In this document: positions 12,301-24,900 of the stretch, piece after piece
How positions within the stretch are numbered: position 1 is the stretch's first letter
Layout of the letters: every line of letters starts with the position of its first letter
DNA from: Opisthorchis felineus
Taxonomy: Eukaryota; Platyhelminthes; Trematoda; Opisthorchiida; Opisthorchiidae
Length of the DNA: 64,000 bases
Reading direction: 5' to 3'
Assembly: GCA_004794785.1 (NCBI GenBank)
Contig: SJOL01009743.1
Location: forward strand, 801,456-865,455
The notes under the pieces: model-generated
The model's database searches: none
Seen by the model: only the letters and a program-made list of their open reading frames with translations
Told to the model about the DNA's origin: nothing
Translations under genes and position numbers: made by a program

Positions 12301-12951
12301 TCCCCGACTTGATGCTGTGAAGTCTGTTTTCTGGTATGCTGCCTGGACAATGGTTGACTACAAATTAAAGGTAGCTCCTTGGGTCAGTCCACTGAAGACC
12401 TTCCTCGCGCTAGAAGGATCGCTTCGAGCTTTTCTGATGCGTCATCAGCCCGAACAGCGGTCAGCGGGCGGTATAGTGAAAGTTCCTCCACCAAACTTCG
12501 ACACCCTCTCTAGTGATGGTTTAGCTCGTCAGCCATGGAACAGGCAGCTAAACCAAGCACAACTCCTGGTGATGTTCCTGGGGTTTTTGGAAAGAAATAT
12601 AGCCAACGCTACAGAGGGTTTCGCTTTGGTCCTTCCACGTCCAGTGTCACCAGCCTGTGCGTTTTTCTCAGCTAACGCTACCACCTGTTCTCAATGGTTT
12701 ACCCGTGTGCGGGGTCTAGTTGCTCGTCTGACGGCAGACTGGCCTCTTGTCTCTGTATCAGAGCAGAGTATTGGCGTGGAATCCTCTGCTGCGGTCGTAT
12801 ACAACACTTACAAATTGCTTTCCTCATCGGTGACTGCTAAAGATGCCAACCCTTGGGGATCATTCGCCGGTTTATCAGATCAACTTCTGGTCTATACAGT
12901 CCGCGGACTTTCCAACCTTGCGGCATGGGAAGAACTTCAAGCCCTTTCAGA
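9374..12951 (+). CDS. SMG1: SMG1 exon A: N-terminal helical-repeat region
   Basis: Large exon, 1,192 codons plus 2 nt. The acceptor TTTTATTTCAG ends at 9373 and the donor A|GTAAGT starts at 12952. The open frame extends left to 9308, but the splice site and the poor resemblance of the 22 upstream codons favour 9374 as the true start. It encodes Leu-rich helical repeats matching the SMG1 N-terminal superhelix; [10 protein letters not shown] near 10352-10381 is nearly identical to the human segment. [15 protein letters not shown] near 12330 matches the human VLWQWAIWEAAQFTVL region. Confidence 0.93.
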
Positions 12952-15900
12952 GTAAGTCACATTCCTCTTTTTTATGTTCCGTATATCTTACCTGCTTAGC
13001 GACGGTGCTATGATGCGTGCATTTTCAATGTGCCCCGATTTATCTCAGCCTTACTTAGGATACCTAATCATATAATCGACAAAGCCTATAAATGACGGAT
13101 ACATTATGCATCTGTGTATGCAGTTCACGAATGCCATCGGCTTCACTGCCAGCTTATTATGCTTTGTCGAGCACTTGCGTAATATGTATCTGCTAATTTG
13201 ACATGAATAGCAGTGATTGATTTCGTGCAAAAAACTTTAATACCAATCAAGTGAAGAGTTGTTGATCATTGTGAGACTCTTGTTCGGAGGCAGTCTTCGT
13301 CACCTGGTTTTGAACCAAATGACCAACTCATTGGACCACCTTGGCACGGTTTGCAGCTTATGTCATCGCCAACATTAGAACTACATTCCAGACTATTGTT
13401 ACTTGTCTCGCGCAAGCGTGGAGTAGCACCACTTATCTCGAAGTGTTCCTATTTTGAGCATCATGAACATCAGCAAGTGCTCCTGGGATGCACTTCCCCA
13501 TCGTTGCCAGGACATTGGGGAATTGTTCCGGCTTGGTCATCATTCACTTTGTGATTTTTGCCTCAAATTTTTCTCTGACAACTGATCGGTCTTTGGTTAT
13601 CTTTGCCTGCTTTCTAGCTGGACTGAACAACTGGCGTCCACACAGGGCTATCTGTTCAATCCATTCGGCTGGTTAGCCGGTGCTACAGCTCTGGTACGTG
13701 GACGCTGGGATGAAGCTGTGAGGTTGCTACGTGGATTCTTAGACAAATGGTTCGAGCTGAAGAGCAGCCTTTCATTTACAGACTATTGTGCTCTGTTCAA
13801 CGGCCGAACAGAGACTGGTGTATCTTGCGCAATTCAATTGTTGCTGCAATGTTACATGGATGTAGGAGATTATGATGCCGCATGGAATTTGCGACATACA
13901 ATGGGATCGTTAATCGATCCACAAGGAGATGTTACGCCGTCTCAGGAGGTGCACTCTATTCGCTCTGCCGTGCGTATCACATGGACCCGTCTGGATTCTT
14001 TAAAAAAATTGTCCAGGTTTGTTTATCCGACCTAATTTTATTCCGTTCTACGCTTATCCATGGAGCATGAAAGTTGTTAAGATTGGCTTTCATGTGTATC
14101 CCATCTTACATTTATTTCATGTGTATGCTTAATGAATCAAGGAGCCCCTGTTTGGAACTCGGTTTCGTCACATATTTTCTTTCGAGATCGATACTATTAC
14201 TTTAGAGCAGCAGACGGGATTCAGGCCTGCTGGGGATTGTGTTGGCCAAATCTTCACTCCGTCAGGTGCTAGAACAACGCCATACGTATAAACAACCCAC
14301 AGTTTTAGTATTCCCGGATTTCGAAGGCATATTCTACTCAGTTGACTGATATTTTCTTCTTAAGGCGCTTGCTGAGCAAATGTCCCGGGAGTTCGTGAAT
14401 ATATAGCAAGTTTTTTGTACTCCCAGACTTCTGGGTGTGTGGGAGTATACAGAGAGCTCTCCAAAAGCCTCCGTGCATAAAGTGGTGTCCGATAAAGATG
14501 CCAATTTCTATTCTGTTTCGTAATGGACGAGGTAATGAGATAAAGGCTGGAAGGTCTCCAAAATCCTGGTGTTCAGATAGCTACTGATGGAAACTCTGTT
14601 GGTCTGGGATATGCAGACATCATTCTCGTCTTCGAAGAGAAAGCACAGGTGTTTCTGAATGAACTGACAAAATTCATCCTGTCCTTGGGCATGGACTTTG
14701 CACTCATAAAGTGTAAGGTCATGCTCCTGCACATGCAGTCACTAAACACGCCACTTACAATCCAAGGAGAGGTACCCGACGTCGTGAGCGTTTTACGTGT
14801 CTTGGAAGTTGTATTAGTTTTGGTTGTGATGTGACAGATAAGATCAACGCACGAATCATTTAGGGCCGGATCGGGTTTGCTAATTTGTGACACTCATGGT
14901 GTCAAAGCGGTATATCCCTGAATCTCAAACAACGTGTGTATCAGGCTACAGTAGGGCTTTTTTGCTGTATGGCTGTGAGATGTGGCCTCTCCGAGCAGCG
15001 GAATCGAGACGTCTTCGGGTCTTCGACAACCGTTGTATCAGGACCGTAGCTCATGTAGGCTGGTATCGGTGAATCCATAACGAGGTAATTAGAAAGCGAG
15101 TGTTCGGTTGTGTAACGAAAACTTCCATCGAAGAATGTACGCAGCACCAAAGGCTGCATTGGTCAGGCTGTGTACTACGCATGCCGAACCATCATTCGCT
15201 GTTTTCCATGTCCAATTCAGAGTGGTGGAAGAAGAGAGATGGCCAACCTTTGACCTGGCAGAGGGGTGTGAAAGAGGTTACGAAGAGCCTGGGTGCTGTC
15301 GGTGCGACCCACCTTTCAGGATGGGGGCTGCGTGGTCCCACTGACCTCGATAGGAGGCGTTGCAAGATATGGCTACTAATTGATGTCAGTGTCGTTCTTG
15401 TTGTCAGATTCTATCGAGATTGTCCGAATGGATGTCAAAAGGTGTAGGCTCCTCGGAATGGTTGTGCTAGACTGGCACTATGTCGCTTCCCCATAATAAG
15501 GCTTTCAAATTAATTATGGTTGTACGGCAGTGAAGTATCAGTGTTGAACATTGATGTTACTCTGTCGATGATTGCTCCTGATCTTGTGATGCGTTGTCAG
15601 TTGATATTCTAACGCATGGAATAGTTAAGAAGATGCCAAATGATGTTCCAGGTTCGAGTTGTCTTTTGCGATTTACTAAGCTGTGAATAGACACCTATGA
15701 CTCTCGGTATGATGTCGAAAACAGCCCTATCCACAGTGCGCGAGAATCACCAATTACCGTAGGTCTGCTTTTACAGTTGAGTTTGTCTGCGGCCTGCAAG
15801 TAATCTGCACCTCGGAGCGTACTCTACGCGAGGTTGTATTGAAAGCTCGTATGGAAAATCTCAAAACAGCATAATTTTTTTGTTTCGTCGATGCATTCAA

Positions 15901-18900
15901 CTCTGTTGATTAAGATGCGATTTTAGCCTCTTTATGTACTAGCCTCGGTATCCACCGTTATCGAATATTTCCTTCCAACTTCCAACTTCATTTCCCATTC
16001 ATTTCTCAGCTGGTCCCTGTCGGATTCCTCCCAAGATGTCACGGGCCGGAATTCATCCACATATAGTTCTTTGGCCTGGTGGTCCGGATCAGCGTTCGCT
16101 GACCACTTAGACACTCTTCTGTGCAGTAGTGCATCCTGTTTTATTCGCATTAAAACAGGAACCATGGAGTCACACGCAATGGATGGATATTTGTCTCAGC
16201 TTGTCACCGATGCACGCCGAGCGGCGTCAGCAATGGCGTTATCCTTTGTAAATGATTTTGCGTCTGGCTCTAAATGTAGTATTTCTAGCGGTCGCAGTCT
16301 CTGTTCCTGGCTTTCACAGGCAGATGTGCTACTTGGTTCCACTATTCAACAACTTACAGATAGTGAATTAGCCGACTGTTGTCTGAACACGGTGAATGAT
16401 TGTTCGTGGCGTCACTTGATTGGTCATCGGTGCGGTATTGAATGGGGTCGAATTAACTCCGGCTTGCAAGCATGTCGCTGGGCGTGTGCCCATGAGAGCT
16501 ATTCGCTTGCCGAACGTTTGTTGCTGCGTGAAGGCCAAGCTTTGAGTTTACTAAAGAACACAAACCAGGACAAAGTTAATCTCCAGGTACTTTACAGTCT
16601 GACACGCACTGCCACCTTCTGCGAAACCAATCGATTGTCTCAGATCCAGAGACTTCGTTTTTCTGACTGTTTGGCGCAACTTCTGTGGGCCAGAAGTGAT
16701 TCGGATGACCCAGTGGAATGTTATAATAATAAACTTGCCGCCATTGATGTACTTTCCCGAGGCCTAAGAACCGCTCTGTTGGAGGAAGTCACACAGGATT
16801 CTCGTCAACACTCTGCTCGCTGTGATATTTCGACCGAAGTTGCCCTGCGCTTATTTGAGTGGTTGGAGAAACCTGCTCTTACCGGAACACAAACGTGGGC
16901 GGAAATCATACACCAGCAGGCCTCAGACCAGCCGTTCTCCCCAAAAGTAAGAGCTCCTATATAACCCTAGAATTTTTACATCTTCCGTGCCCTTATCACC
17001 AGCATGTATACAACCCCGATTGTACGTTCTTGTGGTATAAGAAAGAGCGCGGTTTTCTAAAATGAGCCTGATAGTTGCATGCAGTCATCCCAGCTATCGT
17101 GTTTCATAACACGCCATTCCAAACTCACTAGACATCCCTGGGTGAAAATTCCACCTCCTCTTTCGTAAGACAAGCCGTCATATGAACAGCGTAGGGAGTG
17201 ATAGGTGCAGCCTTTTTTATAGAATATCTCGGTCATACGTGAGACCAGTTTTTTCCTCGTAGGTTCTTGTCACAGTCAATCAATGGTCATCTTATGGGGA
17301 CATTTGCCTGGTAGGAAACCCAGACTCAGTGACCATAGCTGACCCCGAATTGTTCCTCATAAATCTAGATTCGCTGTTGCTGGTTGTAACTGTTTTTCAA
17401 AAACCTACCTGTCAATAATCTATGCTTATTTCCATAGTGACGCACGAAACTCCCAAGTTCAACTCATGGGTAAAGTCCCTGGTAACCAAGCTTCGAGCAG
17501 CGTCCTATTTCCGTCGGCTCGATAGCTTTGCGATCCTCTTCTTTTTTGGTGGATGCCTTAAATTCCAATCTTTCCCTGTCAGGCACATCCCAACTTAGCT
17601 TGCTCTCGTCAGCGTTCAGTGTGCATCTATGTAGTTCTGTTCATGGCATTCATACCGTTTTGAATTATAGGTGATCAAGACAACGACCACCGCTCATCAT
17701 TTGAACTTCTTCAGTCGTCTGGTCGATGAACCCTGGGCTAACGGTCTGCCCTTGGTTCCCTCGGGCGAACTAACACCTACTCCGAGGACTAATTCGTCCC
17801 AGCAGGCCGGTTGTACTTCTTGGACCAGCCGTTTACTGATGATGGCCACACGACTTTCTCCAACGGGAGCATCCACCAAGGCGTGGCTCCGTATGGCCGA
17901 GTGGTGTTTTGGGCGTGGTCAGTCGCTGGTAAGCTCGTTGCTCTTTTATTATTTTTCGTGTATGCTTAGGTTTACCTATGTTATTGTCTTTTAAACCCCC
18001 ATGTTCGACTAGGTTCGAGCTGGATGTAACTCAGCGGTTAGAGCGCGAAACTACTTTCCGGGAGATCCGTGTTTCGCACCCAGCCTTGGCATTTCGATTG
18101 CTCGTGTCTAAGCTTGTGCAACCTGGTAGTATCTCGGCTTTCATGCCTCCTAGTTGCACGGCAGCTTTGCACCAAAAGGGCACTACAGTTGAACGTTTAA
18201 TTTTTGTTGGTGAGCTACACAGGACTATACCGGAACTGTGTGCGTGCCGTTGATGGCTAATAATTAGCCCGTAGCTCGTTGGGAAAATAACTCCAGATTC
18301 ATGTACGCCTATTAGTTTCGTGTATTGATATCCCCAACTAGATACATTTATGCTATGTGTATACACTTTGTATACGAATTTTGTGCGACATGTAATATCC
18401 ACTATAGTTATTGATGATAATAAATAATCGCTCAGCTGTAACACCCTTCCGGTGCCTATCTGCCATGCTATCCGAAGGAAGCACGAGGGCTGAGATGCTG
18501 CCAGGGTGCTCAAGCCTAGGCAACAGCAGTCGAGGTGCTGAGGCTGGGTTCGAACCACTGGGCTATCTCGAGCTCGTGAAGTGCTGGCACATGTTGAGAG
18601 AAACTGTCGTCAATCGCAATTTCCTGAGGTAATCGCATCTGAGGTTTGCGTGAGTTTTAGGTGTGACCCAAAAGCCTTAGGAATATATCGTTTTCTTTAC
18701 GGATCGTCCAACTTGTCATTACTCTGATTCCTTGCTTTATCTGAAGCGTGAATATAATTGATGTATTTAGGAGCCTGATTCTTATTTGCGACTTACTCCC
18801 CTCAATCATTTCATCTGAATTCGACTTCCGTTCTTAGTACTTGCTTAATAGCCGAGCAACGGCAACCACTACTCGTGGGATGAATAATACAAATGATAGT

Positions 18901-21900
18901 GGGTAGTCGTTTTTCGCTGGTTTCTACAGTTATAACGTTGCATAAGAACTACCTCTGAAAATGTCTATGACCGTGTTTCCCCTCACTGAGATTTACTGTT
19001 TTTGTGTGACTTTATGGAAGTTTTCTCGGAGATCAGGTGTTGCTACACAAGCCATCCGTCTGTATTCTGTGATTAACTGCTACGTTACATCTCTTGTGTT
19101 CTGAACAGTGGTAGGAAAATGACAGTAAAACGTTCTAACATTCAACACCTTGTTACCCGGCTGAAAAGTTGTATCGTACAATTCAATTTCCACCTTGTTA
19201 TTTATCCTGCCACGGAAACTACCTAGAAATAGGTAACTTGACTCCGAAGCTGATCTGTCGGTCGAGCCACTGGACGTCTGCCCTTAGTTGGCAAACCACA
19301 ACTGGTCTCTTGGAGAGAATCTAGCAAAGCTCTTGATACTGGTGTAGACCCGAAGGTGCAATGTAGCTGGGAAACTCTTGGAGAGCTGCTACGCCGTCTA
19401 AGAATGCGCATATATTTGCATAAGCCATCGCACAAACTGATGTACCTGGATTCTTTACTACTATGCCCTTCTATGATGTTAACCGATATTTCGTGTACCC
19501 AGCACTTTTCCCAGGTATGATGAAAATTCTCAGACAACCAAAGTATCTCGGACCCCGCAGCGGTTAATTTCTAACATTGTAAGATCTTTGGATTCCATCC
19601 ATCTTTTGTTGCTTTCCAGATTGAGGAGACTCGTTCTGCTACTAGAATCATTTTGGACAGCTTTGCTGACTCTCAAACGCTTGGGACCACTTCAGGTAGC
19701 CAAAAGTATCCTGTGATGGATATGCTAGAAGCAGAGGAATGCGAAGCTGCACGTGTGATATTGCGACAACGTTTGACCGCTTCGACGCAGGCTGAACTTG
19801 AGTCGCCCTCCATAGGTCTTCATCTACCCCACCTCTTAGCGGCGTTGGCCAGCTTTCTGGTGCTCGAACCGATCACTGATGAGACAGCTGAAGATCTACC
19901 AGGGAATAAGTTGAGAAACGTGTCCGAATTCCGTCTTTCGAAGATTTGTCCCGATGAGAATGCCGATGATTATCACGTAGGTCGTTTGTCCCGCCCACAC
20001 AATACTGTACTTCTACAACGACCCGTCCTGTCTGTTTGTTTACCTTTTATTTATTTTACCCCTGCATTTCAGATTTTGGAACGTTTGGCCCACCATTTGC
20101 ATGGCACGCTGCCGTCCTTATTTCCATCCTCCAGCTCACTTTCAGCAGAGGTGCTTCGTTCGCTTCATCATCTCGTAATCGTCCTCACACAACGCCAGTA
20201 TAGTCTGTATACATCGGCAGCCCAAGCCTATGCGACCTTTCTCACAGTTGCCGGTCAGAACTCAGCCCCAGAACTATCTGTTTCGAAACTAGATACTACA
20301 ACAGGTAGGAACTTTTAGTCTGTAGCAACTGGGAGTGTTTTTTTTTGCAAGCTGCTTTCGCGGACGTATCCAGTTTTGGAGACCACAGGAGTGCTAATTG
20401 TGCAGTAGTGTGGTTAGGAATAACTGTGTTTCGTTGGTGGAATCGGTACAGTACTCATCCGCGAAGAGATACATGGGATTGCCGATTGTAGTCCCCTTAT
20501 ATTTTCTGTTTTGAATCTTTACACAACTGCTTTGGTCGTCTACTCGAAATTCATTGGATAGTAGCTTTCGACGTCGTTCAATTCCTTTCCTCGGGGCGAT
20601 TCCACAATATATGGTTTGGTGGATGCTAATCCGTGCTGATGGATAGTGAACCCTATCAGTGACTGTTAAAACGGACTTATACAGGCGCACATGAAAAATG
20701 CATAGTTACCCACCATTTTGCAAACCGCACGATTCCCCCTCATGACACATCTGTGACATAATATATCGAGAAAGCTCAGTGGTTCAGGCGCCAGCTTATG
20801 GGCCCGAGGGTCTGTGGTTCGAACCCAACCTCAGCATCTCGACTGCTCCTGTGTAGGCTGCGACAACCTGACAGTATTCCAGCCCTCATGCCTCCTTCCG
20901 TTGGCTTGGCAGCTAGGCACCGAAAGGGTGCTATAGCTGAACGATTTTTAAAAAATATTTTTATATCTCATCGGAGCTTTAAGACACAGGATTCTGATAA
21001 AGTTTCAAAGATAGTTCAGGTGGAACACACACTCCCCACCTTAGGATGTTGAAATCCAATCGCACCTTGTTTGAGGGGTGGAGTTTGAAAGATATCTTTT
21101 CAAAAACTCATCCTTAAAAACGTCACTCCAGTAGTAGTGGTGCTCAGCCTCTACGCCTTCCAGAGATACAAATTACGACAAATTTCGCTGATTCAACCAA
21201 GTGTGCCCGAGTTAGAAACATCCCTTCTCTAAAAGTACCTACTCCTGTTAAATGTCACCTTAAAAATGTCATTGCTTTTGCTTTGAAGCTGGATTTATCA
21301 GGCTAATACTGCTATCTTGTATAAAACTTTGGTGCTTGGATTTCGACTGTCCAGATACAAAATATACTGTGAGCTAACATGTTGCTTGACAGCTATACAG
21401 CGACAAAGGTTACCGATTCCCGTAATTCTTAATCAGCATTTGAATAGATAGGAGCAACCGGCATCATTGTACGAATGGGAATTGGTGTATGGTTGATAGC
21501 CACATCGGTCTCAAGGTTCTCGTTTGCCAGGCTACAGTAAGAACTGTATTGTTGCATGGTTGCGAAGCATGGCCTCTGCGAACAAATGATGTGGGGCGTT
21601 TTTAGGTTTTTGACCACTGATACCTCAAAAGCGTGGCTGATATCGGATGGCATCAACAAATTCGTAACGAGGTAATTAGAAAACGGATATTTGGTTGTGT
21701 AGCAGTACTTCAATCGCGGAAATTATCCAGCTCCATCAACTACGTTAGTTCGGTCATGTGCTACGCATGCCGAAACAGCGTCTACCGAGATGAGTGTTTT
21801 CTCTGTGCCTCCTTCAGAATGACGGAAACCGCGAGATGGACAACATATAACTCGGTAGAAGGACGTGAAAGAGTTTGGCTGTTGTGGGTGCGGTACGCCT

Positions 21901-24900
21901 TCCATGATGGGGTCCCCGTGTCCCCTCCTCCACTTGGCTGGAGTCATTACAAGAAATGGCGACTGATTGGTGTCAGTGCCATCAGTTTCTTTGCAGATTG
22001 TCTGATTGAGAGCTTGGAGGTGTATGCATCTTAGAATGCTTGAGATAGGTGAGCACCACCTATCCCATTCACTCTTTTCTCTTCTTTTTATTCTAATGCT
22101 TTAAATATGATTAGATAATCTTTACGGTTGTACGGCAGTGAAGTTGATAATGACATCAGCTCCTGGTGGCTCCAAATCACTGTTTTTGGGTGGGTGGTTA
22201 TCTCCTTCCTTCATCGCCCAATATTCCGTTTCCCTTTTTACATATTGCTTGGGAATGCGTTCATTACAATAGCTTACTATTGTGATTCCGACCAGTCACT
22301 TTAACTGGAGGTGATAAACAGCCTGATTTCCGTCCTTCATATCCAAAACCTAGCGTGTAAGAATGTGCATTTATTCGCTTCAAAATTTCATCATAATCGC
22401 ACTACGCAGTTTGAACCTGGTGTTATTGTTCCAGCAGAAGAGTACCATATTGACTGGATTTGCGTTTTCACATGGTCCTTATAGTACAGAATTCGAGATG
22501 AAATATCTTACATTCACGTTAATGCTGCTGTTAATTACTCGCTAACCTCGTCAGATGCGGGAAACTGTTCGGTTAAAGTACGTAATACGTATAACTTTCA
22601 GTCTCCTCAGGGGAGGAAATTGCCACCATTGCAGAAAAACATGAAAGGGTTTGCTGGGTGTGTTATTCGGGCTACATAATTTTCTTTCCGAGGACCATCT
22701 GCTGTTTATTGTTCCTCCATCGTAAACTGTGAATGTCACTTCGTCCCACCAAACCGATTTAGCGCAAGTTCCAGCAGCTTCAGGACAGCAGGGGAATGCG
22801 ACAGTTGCATTAGGATGACTAAGATGGATGAGCAGCTAGTCTTTAATACGTGTGCAATAGTAATGTATAATTGGGTTTTATTCCTAAAAGTGTGGCGAAC
22901 TCGTGCTAGAGGCTAAACTAAATTGATGTCCCGCAGTATGTGTATCAGAGACTTGATTCGGCAACTTGGATTTCGATCATTGTGACACCAACACTGTCGT
23001 CGCTGTTCACATTGATGCTGATGGCGAAAACAAGGCATAGATGGTGCGAAGAAAACCCAGATTAGTAACGCGTTTCTCGGAATGGGTCTTCATATTTGGA
23101 GTCATCTGCGATTGGTGACGTCGGCACTTAGGTCCAACGAGGTGAGCAGTTTCAAAATGGTCTTTTATGTAAATCATTTTGTTTTCTGTTTGAGTCATTT
23201 TTGGAGTTGTATGGGTTCTGGGTGCTGGTGACGTCCCCTGTAGCGCATGGCTTTTGTTCCAGGATGAATCTCTAGCCATTGCACAACCAGGTACAACCTA
23301 CAAGGTAGTGGAGACGATCTAGAGAGCAGGACCGCCAGAACGGTCGTTGGACTTCATCCCCCCATCTTGTGTCTGGCATCTGTTCGAATGCGCTCTCTAG
23401 CTCATGTACATCGAAATGCGTCCCGCGGGGCAACAGATTTTCATGGTTTATGATGACCGTCACACGGTTTGCATGTCCTTTCGGTAGTACCGAGTGCTTA
23501 CCAGTTCTCGTGACATATGGAACCCCCTGACGGCGTAACGCTTACCATGCAGTTGTCATTAGGCATTAGGCCAGTGGTTGTCCAGCACGCCCTGTGGGCA
23601 CCACCGCTAGAACCGCGTTAGCACGTATGCAATAGCTGTCACACGACTTACTCCATCGCGCCACGATGAGGACAGGAGTGAACTGTGCGACGGATTTGTA
23701 CATTATATTTGACCGACTCCCCAAAACAACTTGATTCCCTTTCCCTATGGTCCTGTTTCAGCTACGTTGAAACTACTGGACTTCTTGTCTGCCCCCAGTC
23801 GCGCGTTACGCAATCTCGTTGCCGGCTTCCTTATGAATGGTGGACCGGCCACCCATTCATTCGACATCCACACCCCTTGTACAACAGACACAGCTTCTGT
23901 CACGCCACGCAGTGGCCGTGCATCAGCGCACCGAGTGGCGACGTTCGTCCCTGCACGCACTGGCACTACGTTGGGTGGACCGGCCATTTGGGAGGCCTGT
24001 TTGCACCACGTGTTGGTACGATTCAGTCTACCCGATCCAATAGCGCAAAACTGTCTGGTCGCTTTGCTTACTCGTCTGCTTCTAACGGAAAACGTGGACC
24101 ATAATCGCTTGCTCTCCCCTTCTCTCCGTTTCGCTGCTCATTTGGTGTTTCCTGCAGCTGTAGCCTCTTTGGATGCTCACAGTAGCAGAAACTCGAAATT
24201 TCTGGACGACAAACGTGTGTGCAACTTAAGTTTCTTTGCTGTTCATGTCTTTGCTTGACAACTTTTCATTACAAAACAAGTTTCGCTTATCAGTCGTTCA
24301 TCAATGTGCGGTACACATAGTTTTTGTGTGTTCTTGTCTAAGATGCCAGTCCTGTTTGTGATCTCGATAGATTTAACCAAAAAGCATTGACTTTAGATTG
24401 CTCAGTAGTTGAGGCACAAGCCTACTAACCGACAGATTCGTTGTTTCAGTCTAACCTCTGCATCTCGGCTGCTCCTGCCTATGCTTGGACAGCTGGAAGT
24501 ATCTCAACCCTAGTGTCTCCCTCTGGGATCGTGGCAGCTGGGCGTCGAAAGGATGTTACAGCTGAACGATTACTTATTAATATTACCCAAAAGAGTAGCA
24601 TGACGCCCAGTATTGCTTGGCAACGCAATACTTGCTCGTAATCCTGTCTAGGCTAGGACAACCTGGCAATATCCCAGCCCTCGTGCTTCTTCCTGGTGGC
24701 ACGGCAGTTAGGCACCGAAAGGGTGCTACAGCTGAACGTTTTTTTACTTGCTCGTAAAAGGCCTTGGAGCTCCCACCTTAGGGACAGTTATTTCAATCAC
24801 AGACAGCGCCGTAGGTGGTGACTACCGAAGAGCGCGTGCCATCGGAACTGGCCGCAACCACTCCCTTCTCTTAGCTGTTCTCTTCCGTTGAAGCTAACAA

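Larger units (their letters stand above)
17929..19619 (+). other. SMG1 intron with two SINE-A copies
   Basis: 1,691-nt intron. It holds SINE-A copies at 18013-18200 (+) and 18430-18575 (-). 18600-19619 has no recognised element; a 104-codon minus-strand open frame at 19223-19537 resembles nothing I know. Confidence 0.65.
20305..23761 (+). other. SMG1 intron with SINE-A and RTE2 remnants
   Basis: 3,457-nt intron ending CCTGTTTCAG. It contains SINE-A (20765-20950) and RTE2 (21460-22165). 22170-23761 is unassigned; two neighbouring minus-strand open stretches (23007-23279 and 23272-23463) suggest an old element I cannot name. Confidence 0.65.
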
